A stretch of 64,000 bases of DNA. It comes from Branchiostoma floridae (taxonomy: Eukaryota > Chordata > Leptocardii > Amphioxiformes > Branchiostomatidae). Below the pieces are notes generated by a model. That model did not search any database and was not told where the DNA came from. It saw only the letters and a program-made list of their open reading frames with translations. A program made the translations under genes and the position numbers. The stretch covers positions 22,905,737 to 22,969,736 of the forward strand of contig NC_049989.1 of the NCBI RefSeq assembly GCF_000003815.2, in the 5' to 3' direction. Every line of letters starts with the position of its first letter. Within the stretch, counting starts at the first letter, position 1. Below, in pieces: positions 19,921 to 30,525 of the stretch.

Positions 19921-22032
19921 CTATTTACCAGCTTTTGGTTTTGGTATGGTTACAGCAATGTGATCTGATAGTGGATGTGGTAGTTCCTTTCTGAGTGGGA
20001 CCATGATATTGCTGCCCGGATTGAAACATTGAACTCCGGCATGGGACACAACCTCCACAGTGTCCACACCATGCAAGTCATCGAAAGTATCCTTCCTCTC
20101 AAGACCACCAGTAATGTAAATCTCAGAGCCGACCACAGTAGCACCGCAGTAAAACCAGGGGAATAGTGACTCAACCATTTTATAGTAGAGATCTTCCTCA
20201 GGACCATAGCCCAAAACATACTCCAACTCTCCGCCAACCATATAGATCTTAGAGTTAACTGTGCATGCCATGATTCCATCCAGTGGGTTTGGTAGAGGTT
20301 GAACCAAAGTCCACACATCTTGGGCTGGGTCATAGCATTGAACAGCGTCTGTGTTATAAGAGTTATCCCGGAAAGTGCACTCTCCCGTTTTCCCCCCAAA
20401 TACAAAGATTTTCTTACAACAAGCAGCTATGCCAAAATTCCTTACTCCCTTTTGCAGTGGTGCTACCAACTTCCAACTGTTGGTCCCTTCATCATACACC
20501 TCAGCTTCAAATACCATTCTGTCCTGGCCAAAGGGTACATTGACAATACCACCAACAACATACACCCGACCCTCCAAAGCTGCCATGCCATTCATATTTC
20601 TCTGTTTCTTAACAAGGGGTCCCAGTTGCGTCCAGGATCCAACATACGGTTTGTACCGCCAAGCTTCACACACAGAATAAGATCCCAAACCTGAAGATGT
20701 TACGAAAACATCGTTGTTCACAACACATGCTGAACTCAGACGACCATGACAGAGAAACTCGGGCAATGGCGAAGTGTCAACACAGTCACCATTAAGGGCA
20801 AACCTGTACACGTTATTGTTATCTACTAGTGGTGTGACTGTGGTGCCTCCTAGTACAAGAATTTCCTCTTGGTGAATGAGACGAGGTCTGTCACGTGTAG
20901 ACTGATCCTGTATCAGGTCCTTGATGCCAGGAACACTTGACAAGGTCTCGTCTTTCTCCAGAATGTCCTTGAGGTAGTCTTGGTCCACGTATGAGAAACG
21001 AACACACTCTAGCAGTGACTTGAGGTGACGCTGACGATGCTTAAGATCGTGTTTTACCCAACGCATGATTGCCTCCAATACTTCTTCTTCTTTCCTAGCA
21101 TGGAGACTGTCATCTGAGAAGTACGCCTTCATAATGTCTGCAGCAGGTAGTACAACAAAGTCCTCGTCCATGCAGACTTCTTCCAAGTGTTTAAGGGGGT
21201 AGCATTTTGCCTCCCCGAGCAATCGCTTACTAGACATCCTCTCTGCCAACATCCAAGTTACCATACACATACCTGCGGAGTTCAACAGGTTCGACAGGTA
21301 TTCTACACAGCTGTCCTCAACAGCTTTGATCTGCAGCATGTTGGCTGCTGCATACAGGGACACGATGTTGTCGGGGGTGATGGTGATTTTGGACGTGTAG
21401 GCATAGTCCACCAGCTGTTGTAGTATCTCTGCCTCTATCCCCTTTACCTCGATCTTGTCAATCTTACTCTCTCTGTGGAAACCGTTGAACATAGCATGGA
21501 AGTAGTCAGTAAAGGCAGACAGGACCAGGCGGTGGCAGGGGATCTCCTTTCCTTCCGCACACAGCGTCACGTCTATCAGATGACCCTCCAACCTGAACTC
21601 ATTTAGCCGCTGGAAGAAGGTGGCTGGATACCAGTCGGAGTCATCGCACTCCTTAATTTTTTTGTTTTTCACTTTTTCACTGTCATCCGCCGTCTCGCTG
21701 TCATCCACTGTCTGACTGTTGTCCACTTTCTTGCTGACTTCTGTGGTGCAAATGTCATTTACTGTTTTCCTGTTGTTCACTGTCTGACTTTCAACCTCTG
21801 TCTCGCTGCCATCCTCTGTCTTGCCGACTTCTGTGGTCCGACTGTTGTCCGCTGACTGACTGTTGTCCGCTGACCGACTGTTGTCCGCTGACTGACTGTT
21901 ATTTGCTGACTGACTGTTGTCCGCTGACCGACTGTTGTCCGCTGACTGACTGTTATTTGCTGACTGACTGTTGTCCGCTGACCGACTGTTGTCCGCTGAC
22001 TGACTGTTATGTGCTGACTGACTGTCATCCAT
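19921..22032 (-). CDS. BTB-BACK-kelch (KLHL-type) protein, intronless
   Basis: 703 aa in one exon. Residues 138-250 form a BTB domain (FQRLNEFRLEGHLIDVTLC, then HRLVLSAFTDYFHAMF). A BACK domain covers about 255-355, and kelch repeats run from about 390 to the C-terminus with paired GG motifs (ILVLGGTTV, VYVVGGIV, IFVFGGKTG, IYMVGGE, IYITGGL). Such proteins are usually substrate adaptors of Cullin-3 ubiquitin ligases; the substrate is unknown. The N-terminal 66 residues are a repeat of DNSQSA-type hexamers, and residues 67-125 are also rich in Ser, Thr, Asp and Glu. An in-frame TAG two codons before the ATG fixes the start. Absence of introns suggests an old retrocopy or an intron-poor lineage. 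The KLHL subfamily is not assigned. Confidence 0.9.
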   Translation of the reverse strand: MDDSQSAHNSQSADNSRSADNSQSANNSQSADNSRSADNSQSANNSQSADNSRSADNSQSADNSRTTEVGKTEDGSETEVESQTVNNRKTVNDICTTEVSKKVDNSQTVDDSETADDSEKVKNKKIKECDDSDWYPATFFQRLNEFRLEGHLIDVTLCAEGKEIPCHRLVLSAFTDYFHAMFNGFHRESKIDKIEVKGIEAEILQQLVDYAYTSKITITPDNIVSLYAAANMLQIKAVEDSCVEYLSNLLNSAGMCMVTWMLAERMSSKRLLGEAKCYPLKHLEEVCMDEDFVVLPAADIMKAYFSDDSLHARKEEEVLEAIMRWVKHDLKHRQRHLKSLLECVRFSYVDQDYLKDILEKDETLSSVPGIKDLIQDQSTRDRPRLIHQEEILVLGGTTVTPLVDNNNVYRFALNGDCVDTSPLPEFLCHGRLSSACVVNNDVFVTSSGLGSYSVCEAWRYKPYVGSWTQLGPLVKKQRNMNGMAALEGRVYVVGGIVNVPFGQDRMVFEAEVYDEGTNSWKLVAPLQKGVRNFGIAACCKKIFVFGGKTGECTFRDNSYNTDAVQCYDPAQDVWTLVQPLPNPLDGIMACTVNSKIYMVGGELEYVLGYGPEEDLYYKMVESLFPWFYCGATVVGSEIYITGGLERKDTFDDLHGVDTVEVVSHAGVQCFNPGSNIMVPLRKELPHPLSDHIAVTIPKPKAGK
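21838..22028 (-). repeat. In-frame 18-bp coding minisatellite in the kelch gene
   Basis: About ten 18-bp units, grouped in higher-order 54-bp triplets, encode DNSQSA, DNSRSA and NNSQSA. Units are nearly identical, so the length is likely to vary between alleles without breaking the frame. Confidence 0.85.
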
Positions 22033-23341
22033 TGCCTAACAGAAAGAATGAAAATTGTTTGGAATCTCAACAGTAGCACAATAGTCATCATGTCAAAGTC
22101 AATGTAGATGTCTGATCTTGAAGCTGCTTTGTACGATTTATGTGTGGTTGAAAATTTCCTTTTCTTGGAAACAGTAGAAAACCGATGTGAGCGCGGATGT
22201 CATATAATCAAATCAACATTACATTATGCAGTTAACTGTTTCCCTACACATTGGGTACTAGTACCTGCCTGTGGCACTGGCTGCAAATACACCCGATATT
22301 ATTATTATTATTATTAAACCTATGCAGACCGTCCTTTTTCAAAGGCCCGACCCTTCTAACTCCTGTAACTGTTTGAAAACTCACCAAATTTGGTGGCTCT
22401 AGCGTAAGCTGTTCTGTGACATGAAAGTCCTCAAAAGCAGCCCCGTTGGGTTAAACTGCCAGACATGATTTAGAGTCAAATTTGCAAGTTGCAGCATGGG
22501 CAATAGGCCTCGGAATTGTGTTTTTTGTTGAGTAACAGGAACCCCGCCGCGCGCTGTCTGCCACGGTAGTCCGCCGTGCAATCCGGAAATGCCTCCTCAG
22601 ATGCTCCCGTCAAAGATTACTATCTTCTTACTCTAGTGCGAGTATTTCCCGTCATCCTTTGCGCCGCCTTTCCCCTAACTTTAAATGTTGGATGGGTAAG
22701 CAACCGATCTCCCTGATGTGCGTTACCACTTCCGGTGTTTTCGATCATCTGTGTTGTGGTGTGGGATCGTACGGCGGGCCCGTTTAGGCGCCTTGTCGGT
22801 TTTCGTGGTACTATTTGAGAAGTTTGAGGGTTTCAACACGCTGACAAAAGCTACGCTGCACTGCAGATACGTTTTGACCGTGTTTTTTACCACTGCTTTC
22901 GTCTGATTTTCGTGATCGGTAACGTCGCCAACCCGAAAGTAAGAACTGAGATAGGAATACCAACTTCCTTGGGAATACAGATCTCGTGAAACAGATGGCA
23001 TTTTAGCGATTATTTAAGTATGGACCGTTCTACAAGAATAATGCATCAATGATTATAACGATTACATGTGGTTAGTGCCAGCGTTTTGGTAAATATACTA
23101 GCTACCGATGCGTTTTTTTTACGACAACGTGGTGTGGCCGCCGCCGTACTGCTGGTAACGCAGTGACCCGGAAATCGGCTAAAATTCAATGGCGTTTATT
23201 TTAATTTGAAATGACTAATATGTGCTCTTTGTACGTTAAATGGCCTCCAAATAACTCGACGAACATAATTCACTTGAAAGTTTTGACTTAGATATTAGAA
23301 TTTTTGCAGAAAACGGCGATAGTAGAAAAGGCCTTTCCCAC

Positions 23342-23476
23342 CTAGCTCGCTTCGCTCGCCGCGCGGCTTCGCCGCGCTCTAAATCGGCTACGCCGATTGG
23401 TCGGCTTAGCCGACCTTCGGGTGGAAAAACTCCTGCGCCGATTGGTCGGCTTCGCCGACTTCCCCGACCTTCGGGT
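23342..23476. repeat. Array of short perfect hairpins
   Basis: Consecutive small palindromes follow one another with almost no spacer: GCTCGCTTCGCTCGC, GCGCGGCTTCGCCGCGC, AATCGGCTACGCCGATT, GGTCGGCTTAGCCGACC, and after a 30-bp gap GGTCGGCTTCGCCGACT. The loops are three bases (TTC, TAC, TTA). GACCTTCGGGT occurs twice as well. The GC-rich block stands out sharply from its AT-rich surroundings. Confidence 0.75.
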
Positions 23477-24259
23477 AATCCCCAACCCCGGCAATGCTCA
23501 GCGATACGGTGTACGGGCGAATCAAAGACAATTCCTTGGCCTACCGCCTATGGTTGCAGAGGTAATTCCCATCTGATACCTCAAAAAGCTACAGCCAGGA
23601 TCTACCTTTAACTCCATACCCTGTCCCAAATGTGCTCATACTGTGCCCTCCCACACTCATGCACACGTGCATATCTCTACTAAGATTCTAAGTGAAGTAA
23701 GTCTAACTTTATCATACTCGAAATTTCATAAAGTAGGAATCCGTTGATGTCATCACAACCCATCACGTTATGTATGATACATATACTAGCATCTAGCATC
23801 ATACATATACTTACAGTTTTCTTCGGTCTGGGAATAGAGTCTGACGTAAAGTGTGCAAACTTAGGTCCGAACCCGAGAAAGGTCAGGGTGGTCTTCCACG
23901 CAGGTCATAGGTCGTCTGGTACTAGCGCGACGCATTGTGGGTTTGCCCTTCGACCTCATGATTTGTAATCTGAAGAAAATCACTTTTTGTCAGTTTATCG
24001 AGGTTACCCCTGGCGGTGACCATGCAGTGGGTAGTGCACCCAGCTTGGATTCCAAGAAGGGACGTCTGTTAACAGTCTGAAGATTATGAGCTATTTCTTG
24101 CTATATGACGTTCGCATAGAACTTGAAGATATAAGTAACGTACCGCCGCAGTACAAAAAGCTCCTTGCTCAGCACAACTTAGTGTAACTCGTATTAAGAA
24201 CATGCTTCAACTGATTGATAGTATGTAACTTAGGCAAGCTATGTTGTAAGATATAACAG

Positions 24260-24475
24260 AATTCTTTTACACAAAAAAATTCATCCTCAAATCCTTTTTA
24301 CTTTTCGAAGTCTCTCAGATACTTTCCTCCAGTTTTGACAGGAGTTCTGCTCCGGCGTCGCTATATCCTATATGTAGCGACAAGAAGCAGAACTCCAATA
24401 AGAAGCTCTGAGGAAGATGTCTGACAGACATTGAAACGTCAGCAGGTGAGAAAAACTGGTTGTGTAAAAGAAAAC
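24260..24475. mobile_element. Foldback repeat with inverted CTGAGGA...GAAAC motifs
   Basis: The outer ends TTCTTTTACACAA and TTGTGTAAAAGAAAA are inverted. Inside lie nested palindromes: GGAGTTCTGCT with AGCAGAACTCC, and GTCGCTA with TAGCGAC. The right arm carries CTGAGGA, a 6-bp stem and TGAAAC at 24408-24437. A diverged inverted copy (TGGAGGA...CGAAA on the minus strand) lies at about 24302-24333. Related motifs occur at 35398 and 12860. Confidence 0.6.
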
Positions 24476-25617
24476 TCCTATGTCCTATGATCTACCAACC
24501 TGATGAAATTATTTTCGGAAGTAGCCTATAGCTTTTCACCTCCGAGAGAGGAGGTACACTTGTTTTCAAATTGTATGAGATTGTGCTTTTCCCAGTTGTA
24601 TCTCACGATTGGTTTGATGGGTCAATCGATGAACAGAATTGTATTGAACGACTGAAAAAATAAATTGCCAGAGTCAATTGCCCATGATTGATTTATTGAA
24701 AAAAAAAACACGAATAATTGTTCACATACAGAATGTTAATAGATGTCAATTATGATTGAAGGCATTTGTAAAATTGTTTGACAATGTGTCATTTGAAGCT
24801 CATGTGCACATGACCTAACCATTATTGTGTGGCTATTTTCGTATCCGATGCATTTACAAGCTAGCAGTGGAAATTGCATTATTATAGTATTGTAGTTCTT
24901 AACATGTTTACGATTGTAAAGAAGTTCTTTGAAAACCTTCAGCTTAATTAAGCGGGTCAATAGCAAACAATGGGGGTAAAATGTACATTATTGGTACATT
25001 ACATGTGTACATTTATCATCACATTACTTTCACTTAGATTATTACACAGCAAAACATTTTCCACAAAGTTAATAATGTGCTGACATTACTTCAATTCTAT
25101 ATATACATATCCCTCCATCATTGCGTAGAAAATATTTTCATCATTACATTGACAAGTTAGGAATGGAAATTGAATAGTATTCCCATTCTTAGCATTTTTC
25201 ACGATTCACAGAACTTCGTCGATCACAACAATGTTCTAGTGTGTGACTTGGTTGCATTCTCCAGTGTAGGGTTTGTATTTACATAATCTACAGTGGTTAA
25301 ATGTCAAGAGTTCACAAGTGAAAGGTAAGGCTTGCGATATCTATTACAGTTCATAGAGTTCGCAGCAAAGTCCCAGTGCTTACTAATTTATAGCTAGTAA
25401 ACATTGCTAGAAGTCAACAAGAGTCTATCAACTTAAAAGTATTTTAGAAACTGGCAAACATCAACATGAACTCTATCAGAAAGTTACACGGGTATACTCT
25501 GTATTTGCACTGTGATGGTTAGAAGTCACGTAAGTGAGGTTGTAGGTCAACCAAGCGTTAAAAAGTGAAAAAGCAAAAATCCTATTATATCTGACACAAG
25601 TTACGAATTACAACTCA

Positions 25618-25623
25618 TTTATT
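25618..25623 (-). terminator. Candidate poly(A) signal of the XK-related gene
   Basis: On the minus strand AATAAA lies 219 bases after the stop codon at 25842. It is the first canonical signal in that direction, but no cleavage site can be confirmed. Confidence 0.4.
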
Positions 25624-25841
25624 GTACTACCTACCTATTGTGCTATGATAATGATATTATATTGTAAAACAAAATTCCATTTTAAAATTATGTCACATTT
25701 ACTTGTGGCGAAGCAGAAAATAGGTTTATCATCTTAACTTGCTTTGGTATTATCATGGTTACAAAAATGTAGACATGGAAGTTTTCACACAGTCTGTAAC
25801 TCTGTAGCTGTCCCAGGATCTGGAACCTGTTGATTTGAAGG

Positions 25842-26936
25842 CTATTTACAACACGATGAAAAGGGGAACTCTATCTTTCCCAAGAACACCATTTCGATCA
25901 ACCCTAACCCAGCAGAAACTACCGACCCAACCACTTCCCCCACCAGGGCCGGGACGTCATACCAGTCCTGTCCTGTCTTCAGGGTGTACCACACCGTCAC
26001 CATGGTGATGTTACCTAGCAACGTCAGCACGGTGTTTAGCCAGAAGGTAAGCTTGTGGCTCGTAGAGAAGATCGTGCTGAAGGTGTCCACGGCCATGAAT
26101 AGAGGTGCGAACATCATACCTGGGCAGGTTCTACAGTTCTCATCTATACATATGAGAGTGACTGTCATTATCAGCCAGTGTACTCCAATGGGGAGGGCGA
26201 TCCATGGTTTAAAGGCAGAGGCGAACAGCCCTACAGCCAGTACACGGGTACTGAGTTCAACCACTTTCCATAGGGTGAGGAGGATGAGCCTTGTCACAAA
26301 TCCACAGCTGAATGCCCTGTCTGCCTTATTGATGCTGTTAAAGTACCAAGCTGTGACCACAGCCTTGACCGCTGCCAGCAGTGACGCCACCATGGTGATG
26401 ACCTTCAGGACACTGACCTGTTCACCTGTAGAGATGACGATGTAGAGCTGTAGACATAGTTGGGGGATGCTTTCCAACATGGCTTCGACTAGGTGTGCGA
26501 CAGGAAGCCCTTTCTCAACCCTTTCTATCAGTTCCACATCCATGTCTCTTAGTAACAAATGAAAGATGTTGAAATATGCTGCTAACGCACCCAACTGCAT
26601 AACAACAAGTAGGGACTTAATTATAAGACTCGCCCTATTTTCATTTTCCCTATCATTTACTGACACTTTCAGGAAGAACAAATTTATGATCAATAAAGGG
26701 CCGAGCACAAATACAAGCGTCAGTACAAACCAGGTAGAATCCTTGCTGTTGTGGTACTGAACAGCTAGGATCAAGTCAGTGATGACATCAAACAGGTACA
26801 GGCCCAGTGGGAACACGAAAAGGCGTAAGATCCTCACAACCTTAAAGTTCCAGATTGTTTTCAAGCAATCTAGCAGGCAATGGGTAGAGGACGGACGGTC
26901 TGGAGCAAGTAAAGGCTGGTTTTCTGTTTCTGCCAT
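25842..26936 (-). CDS. XK-related (XKR family) membrane protein
   Basis: 364 aa in a single exon with a good Kozak context (ACCATGG). The family hallmark is visible at residues 146-167: VAHLVEAMLESIPQLCLQLY. At least eight hydrophobic segments span the chain, starting with FPLGLYLFDVITDLILAV (about 43-60), and a short polar tail ends in SSCCK. XK-family proteins sit in membranes, and XKR4, 8 and 9 scramble phospholipids after caspase cleavage, while XK itself partners with VPS13A. I see no obvious caspase site in the tail, so scrambling activity is not implied. The exact XKR subtype is not assigned. Flanking sequences are repeated on both sides, which suggests a locus that once duplicated. 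Confidence 0.9.
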   Translation of the reverse strand: MAETENQPLLAPDRPSSTHCLLDCLKTIWNFKVVRILRLFVFPLGLYLFDVITDLILAVQYHNSKDSTWFVLTLVFVLGPLLIINLFFLKVSVNDRENENRASLIIKSLLVVMQLGALAAYFNIFHLLLRDMDVELIERVEKGLPVAHLVEAMLESIPQLCLQLYIVISTGEQVSVLKVITMVASLLAAVKAVVTAWYFNSINKADRAFSCGFVTRLILLTLWKVVELSTRVLAVGLFASAFKPWIALPIGVHWLIMTVTLICIDENCRTCPGMMFAPLFMAVDTFSTIFSTSHKLTFWLNTVLTLLGNITMVTVWYTLKTGQDWYDVPALVGEVVGSVVSAGLGLIEMVFLGKIEFPFSSCCK

Positions 26937-29385
26937 GGTTCTGATCTTGTGTTGTGGGACTGACGTATCCTCTCCCTATATGCAGGGCAGTCAAACGTTA
27001 CAGATGAATCACAGGCAGGAGCTAACCTGGGTGGGGTAGGGGTGAAGATTGTTATTTTTAGGCGCGAAACGTTAAAATAGCATGCCTCGGATGCTTGTCC
27101 AACGTTTGATTAGGCTGACAAATTTCCTCCTCTAACGTCTATTCCCCTGACTGCTGAGTTGGAGTTGATGATATTTCAACAATTCAATAAAAACTTCTCC
27201 AATTTCTATTTCAGGGTTTCGAAAAAGACTATCGATCACACCTTGCCTTTCTCCAAAAGAGAAGATCGTCACGTCAGGCAATGGCTATAATGCTGGCAAG
27301 TCAACAGAACTTTCTGCGTTGTCATATGACTAACCTTACAGAGCCAAGCGTGTTAACGCTAACAAAATAATCCTTCCAGGATAGAGTCACGATTCTTTGG
27401 TAATTAAACATATATAATTATTCAACCTTACCTTTGATAGTTATGAGAAAAAAAAGTACACTGGATATCTGCAGGCTTGTGAAGGGCTGGTCACAGTTTG
27501 GCTAAAGTCCACGGACTGCCACGTCACCTGAACTTTCAGGTGACGTCACCTGAACATATGTGCCGTAGATTGAAAATACATGTATCAGAAAACATATGCT
27601 GATGTCATAGACTGAAAACGATATTTCGAAGTAAAAGAATAGGATGTGAAAGAACGTAGAAAAATGAAAAAAAATCTATTGTTCGGTATACAGACTCTGT
27701 GTGTTTACTCATTTGTTCAACCCTTCTGAACACAGACAACTTCTTTTTGGGAAGATTCATGTTTTGTTCGCACGCTCGCACATTCTGCGTTCCCAGTGGA
27801 TGAGATCAATATAACCAAATCATCATGACCTTACAAGGAAATGATGATCTCACCTTGTCCTTCCGCAAAAAAGTACACTCTTCAACTGCGGACAGATCGT
27901 CACTCCAGGCAATGGCTATAATGTTGGCTTGACTTGTATCCTATGCCACGTCAACGTGAACAGAAACACCTGTTTCTTGTGTACTGTTATTATAGATCAT
28001 GAACCGTCACCTGAATTTGTTTAACCTGTCGACCTTACTAAGTCTGCCTTACTGTTGGTTATAGTGGGAACCCTGTCAAGGTACAAACATAAAGATCGTT
28101 CAAGCCAAATATTTTTGTGCCAGCTGACTTGAGTTACCGATTCAACTCAGGAAATGGGTCGCACCGTCCTTCCGGATGGGGACATCATCAAGACGGCGGC
28201 TCCTTGCATGACGGAGCTTATCTGGCGTCAAATGTCTGAACGTGAAATAACACACTTATCAAGAAAAGTAGGTATGATGAGTCGGTGTGTATGGACAAAT
28301 ACGCGAGCCGTAGCGTTCTACATCACTTCGAGGCCCCGTGTGTTAACAAACTTTAATGACTCGACCCTGACTGAATCGATTTGTAGTCCACTCCGAACGC
28401 GTGTGTAAATCCGGCCAATGTTAGACTGTACAGTCGAACTACCAAAACCACCAAAAGTGAAGATATAAATTGAATCCCAGTGACATTTGCCCTATCGTAA
28501 GATTGATATTCAACAAAAACAAGATAAAAACAAGAAATCTTCATAACCAGAATGGTATTGATATAGATTATGATTGAAGGCATTTGCTACAATTTTGGAC
28601 AACGTATTACTCCAAACTTATACATTACATGATCATAACACCATTGTGAGGGTATTTTTACATTCATATGTTAGGAGTAGAAATTGAAGAGAGGCTTATA
28701 ACGTGTACATGATTATGTCACTGATTCTCTTGTAGCTATTGTAAGAAACTGAAGCAGCACATGTATCAAGCTGCATTTCTTTATAAGATACATGGCTATT
28801 TTCACTTCTAAAATCCAATCAGTTTTTCCTTTCCCATGTATTCACTATCCTGGAGCTGCTAAGTTACTACGTCTAAAAAATCACACTTTTGGAGCTGCCG
28901 CCGAGGCGAAAAGGGCCACTATTTTAGACAGACGCACTTGATTGTATGTCCCAAACATAATATGTTATACGTAATTCACTGTATAGAAGGCTATCATCTT
29001 ACATACCGGGATTTGATGCACTTAAATAGTAAATTCAAATACATTATGACATGTGACAACCCCTGCATGGCTTACATAGGAAAATATATCATAATGTCTA
29101 GACGCTAGAAATCCCTCCAATGATTGTAAAAGACCGTTTTCATCCCATACTATGCACTCTTGTCTGATGTAGAATAGATTTATAAAAAATGTCGTTATGT
29201 ATCAGTAGATGCCATGCTTTGTACCTTGTACAACTGTTGCACAATAAAGAAGTCAGTTATAATCCTGGAGAAGTCCATGATAATACAGTTTTCATTTGGC
29301 CATATATATATATATATTTAAGTAGAATCATGAAAGTTGAAGAAATGAACGAATGAATGAAGGAATCACGCATCACACAGCTCAA
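26937..29385. other. Region between the XK-related gene and the CFAP251 3' end
   Basis: Two related segments lie here: 27236-27305 and 27850-27935 share ATCGTCAC..CAGGCAATGGCTATAATG and flanks. The block at about 28560-28690 resembles 24740-24870 (ATTATGATTGAAGGCATTTG), on the far side of the XK-related gene. The rest is AT-rich with no coding frame I can defend. Confidence 0.5.
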
Positions 29386-29391
29386 TTTATT
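29386..29391 (-). terminator. Candidate poly(A) signal of CFAP251
   Basis: AATAAA on the minus strand about 1.1 kb after the CFAP251 stop codon. It would make 29392-30512 the 3' UTR. A nearer cryptic signal could be used instead. Confidence 0.25.
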
Positions 29392-30220
29392 GTTCAGTGC
29401 AAAAACCCTTATGTACATGCAAATCATGATTATTTACACACAATATTTCCCAAACTGTGCAAAAACGATATTGAAAATATTCCCAATATATACAACTATA
29501 GACTGATGAATAGATTATAGTTTAACAAGAATTCTGAACGTCTTTAAAATCAATTAGTTTCTATGGAGACAATATGGACATAACAAATCTTATGAACCAG
29601 AATTCACATCGACTAGAATTCACCAGAATAATGTATTTATGTTGGTATATTCCATTCATGAAAATATGTACTTCTCTAAACAGTTGTAAGTTTCTATGTA
29701 GCCATAGAATATGACTAGATTTTTATAATGCAAATCTCCTCCAAATACAGATAATGGTAAGGCTTAACCAATGCACTTCTTGGTTCTCATATTAATGACG
29801 AACTAGAGGATCAACATGAAAAAAAAGTCTGTGGAAAGATTCTGTACCAGGAGATGTACATTTTTGTCCTCCAAAATACCAGAAGTTAGCGATCATATGA
29901 CGAACGCACAACTTATGTGACCACGCCCTTAGTGACCACTGAAGTTTCAGGGAGTGAAAGCCACAAGTTTTCCTTCCAGGACTTTGAGTGTTAAACAACC
30001 ATTTCTCTCGTTAAATCATAACTCAGAAATATCTGGTAACCAAGAAAATCAATTCATCCTTAACAGGGCTGGAAGATCATTACATAGAATGAGAGAGTCT
30101 AGGGAAAAGTCTGTACACACAGTTTCAGGTATAGAGAGTACAGTCAAGTACAAGTTTTGCTAACAGCTGTTTTTCTACAAATCTGTTAAACCTACATGAA
30201 TACAAGCACAGTGGCATGTT

Positions 30221-30525
30221 GGAATGTTCAGAAATTGTCTACAGTGATGGTTAGGGTTAGGAGTTAAGAGTTTAGGGTTAGGAGTCAGGGTTGGGGGTGA
30301 GGGGTTAAAGGTTGGGGGGTCAGGGTCATGGAATGTTCAGAGATTGTCTGCAGTTTTGGTTAGGGTTAGGCATTAAGGGTTGAGAGTCAGGGGTTAAAGG
30401 TTGGGGATCAGGGTCGTGGAATGTTCAGAGATTGTCTGCAGTTTTGGTTAGGGTTAGGCATTAAGGGTTGAGAGTCAGGGGTTAAAGGTTGGGGATCAGG
30501 GTCGTGGAATGTTCAGAGGTCCTCT
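30221..30525 (-). repeat. 88-bp tandem repeat overlapping the CFAP251 stop codon
   Basis: Units beginning GGAATGTTCAGAGATTGTCT occur at 30221, 30330, 30418 and 30506; the last two intervals are exactly 88 bp. Each contains GGTTAGGGTTAGG, a telomere-like string. The unit nearest the gene runs into the end of the coding sequence: the stop codon and final residues sit in GTTCAGAGGTCCTCTGCAG, the same motif as in the repeats (GTTCAGAGATTGTCTGCAG). Confidence 0.85.

Larger units (their letters stand above)
22033..25841. other. Intergenic region between kelch and XK-related genes
   Basis: CpG-richer sequence at about 22550-22800 includes the ETS-like site ACTTCCGG (22729-22736) and could be the upstream promoter of the minus-strand kelch gene; this is weak. 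A (TAT)n microsatellite ends at 22315. A hairpin cluster (23342-23476) and a foldback repeat (24260-24475) are listed separately. From 24735 to 25300 the sequence is AT-rich and repeats a motif near TTAGNAGTGGAAATTGNATA about twice (24857 and 25160 region), with a third relative at 28670. I see no gene. Confidence 0.5.

Noticed and set aside
22723-23001. 92-codon minus-strand frame in a CpG-richer block
   Set aside because: No domain or splice partner; the block is more likely a promoter or 5' UTR region for the kelch gene.
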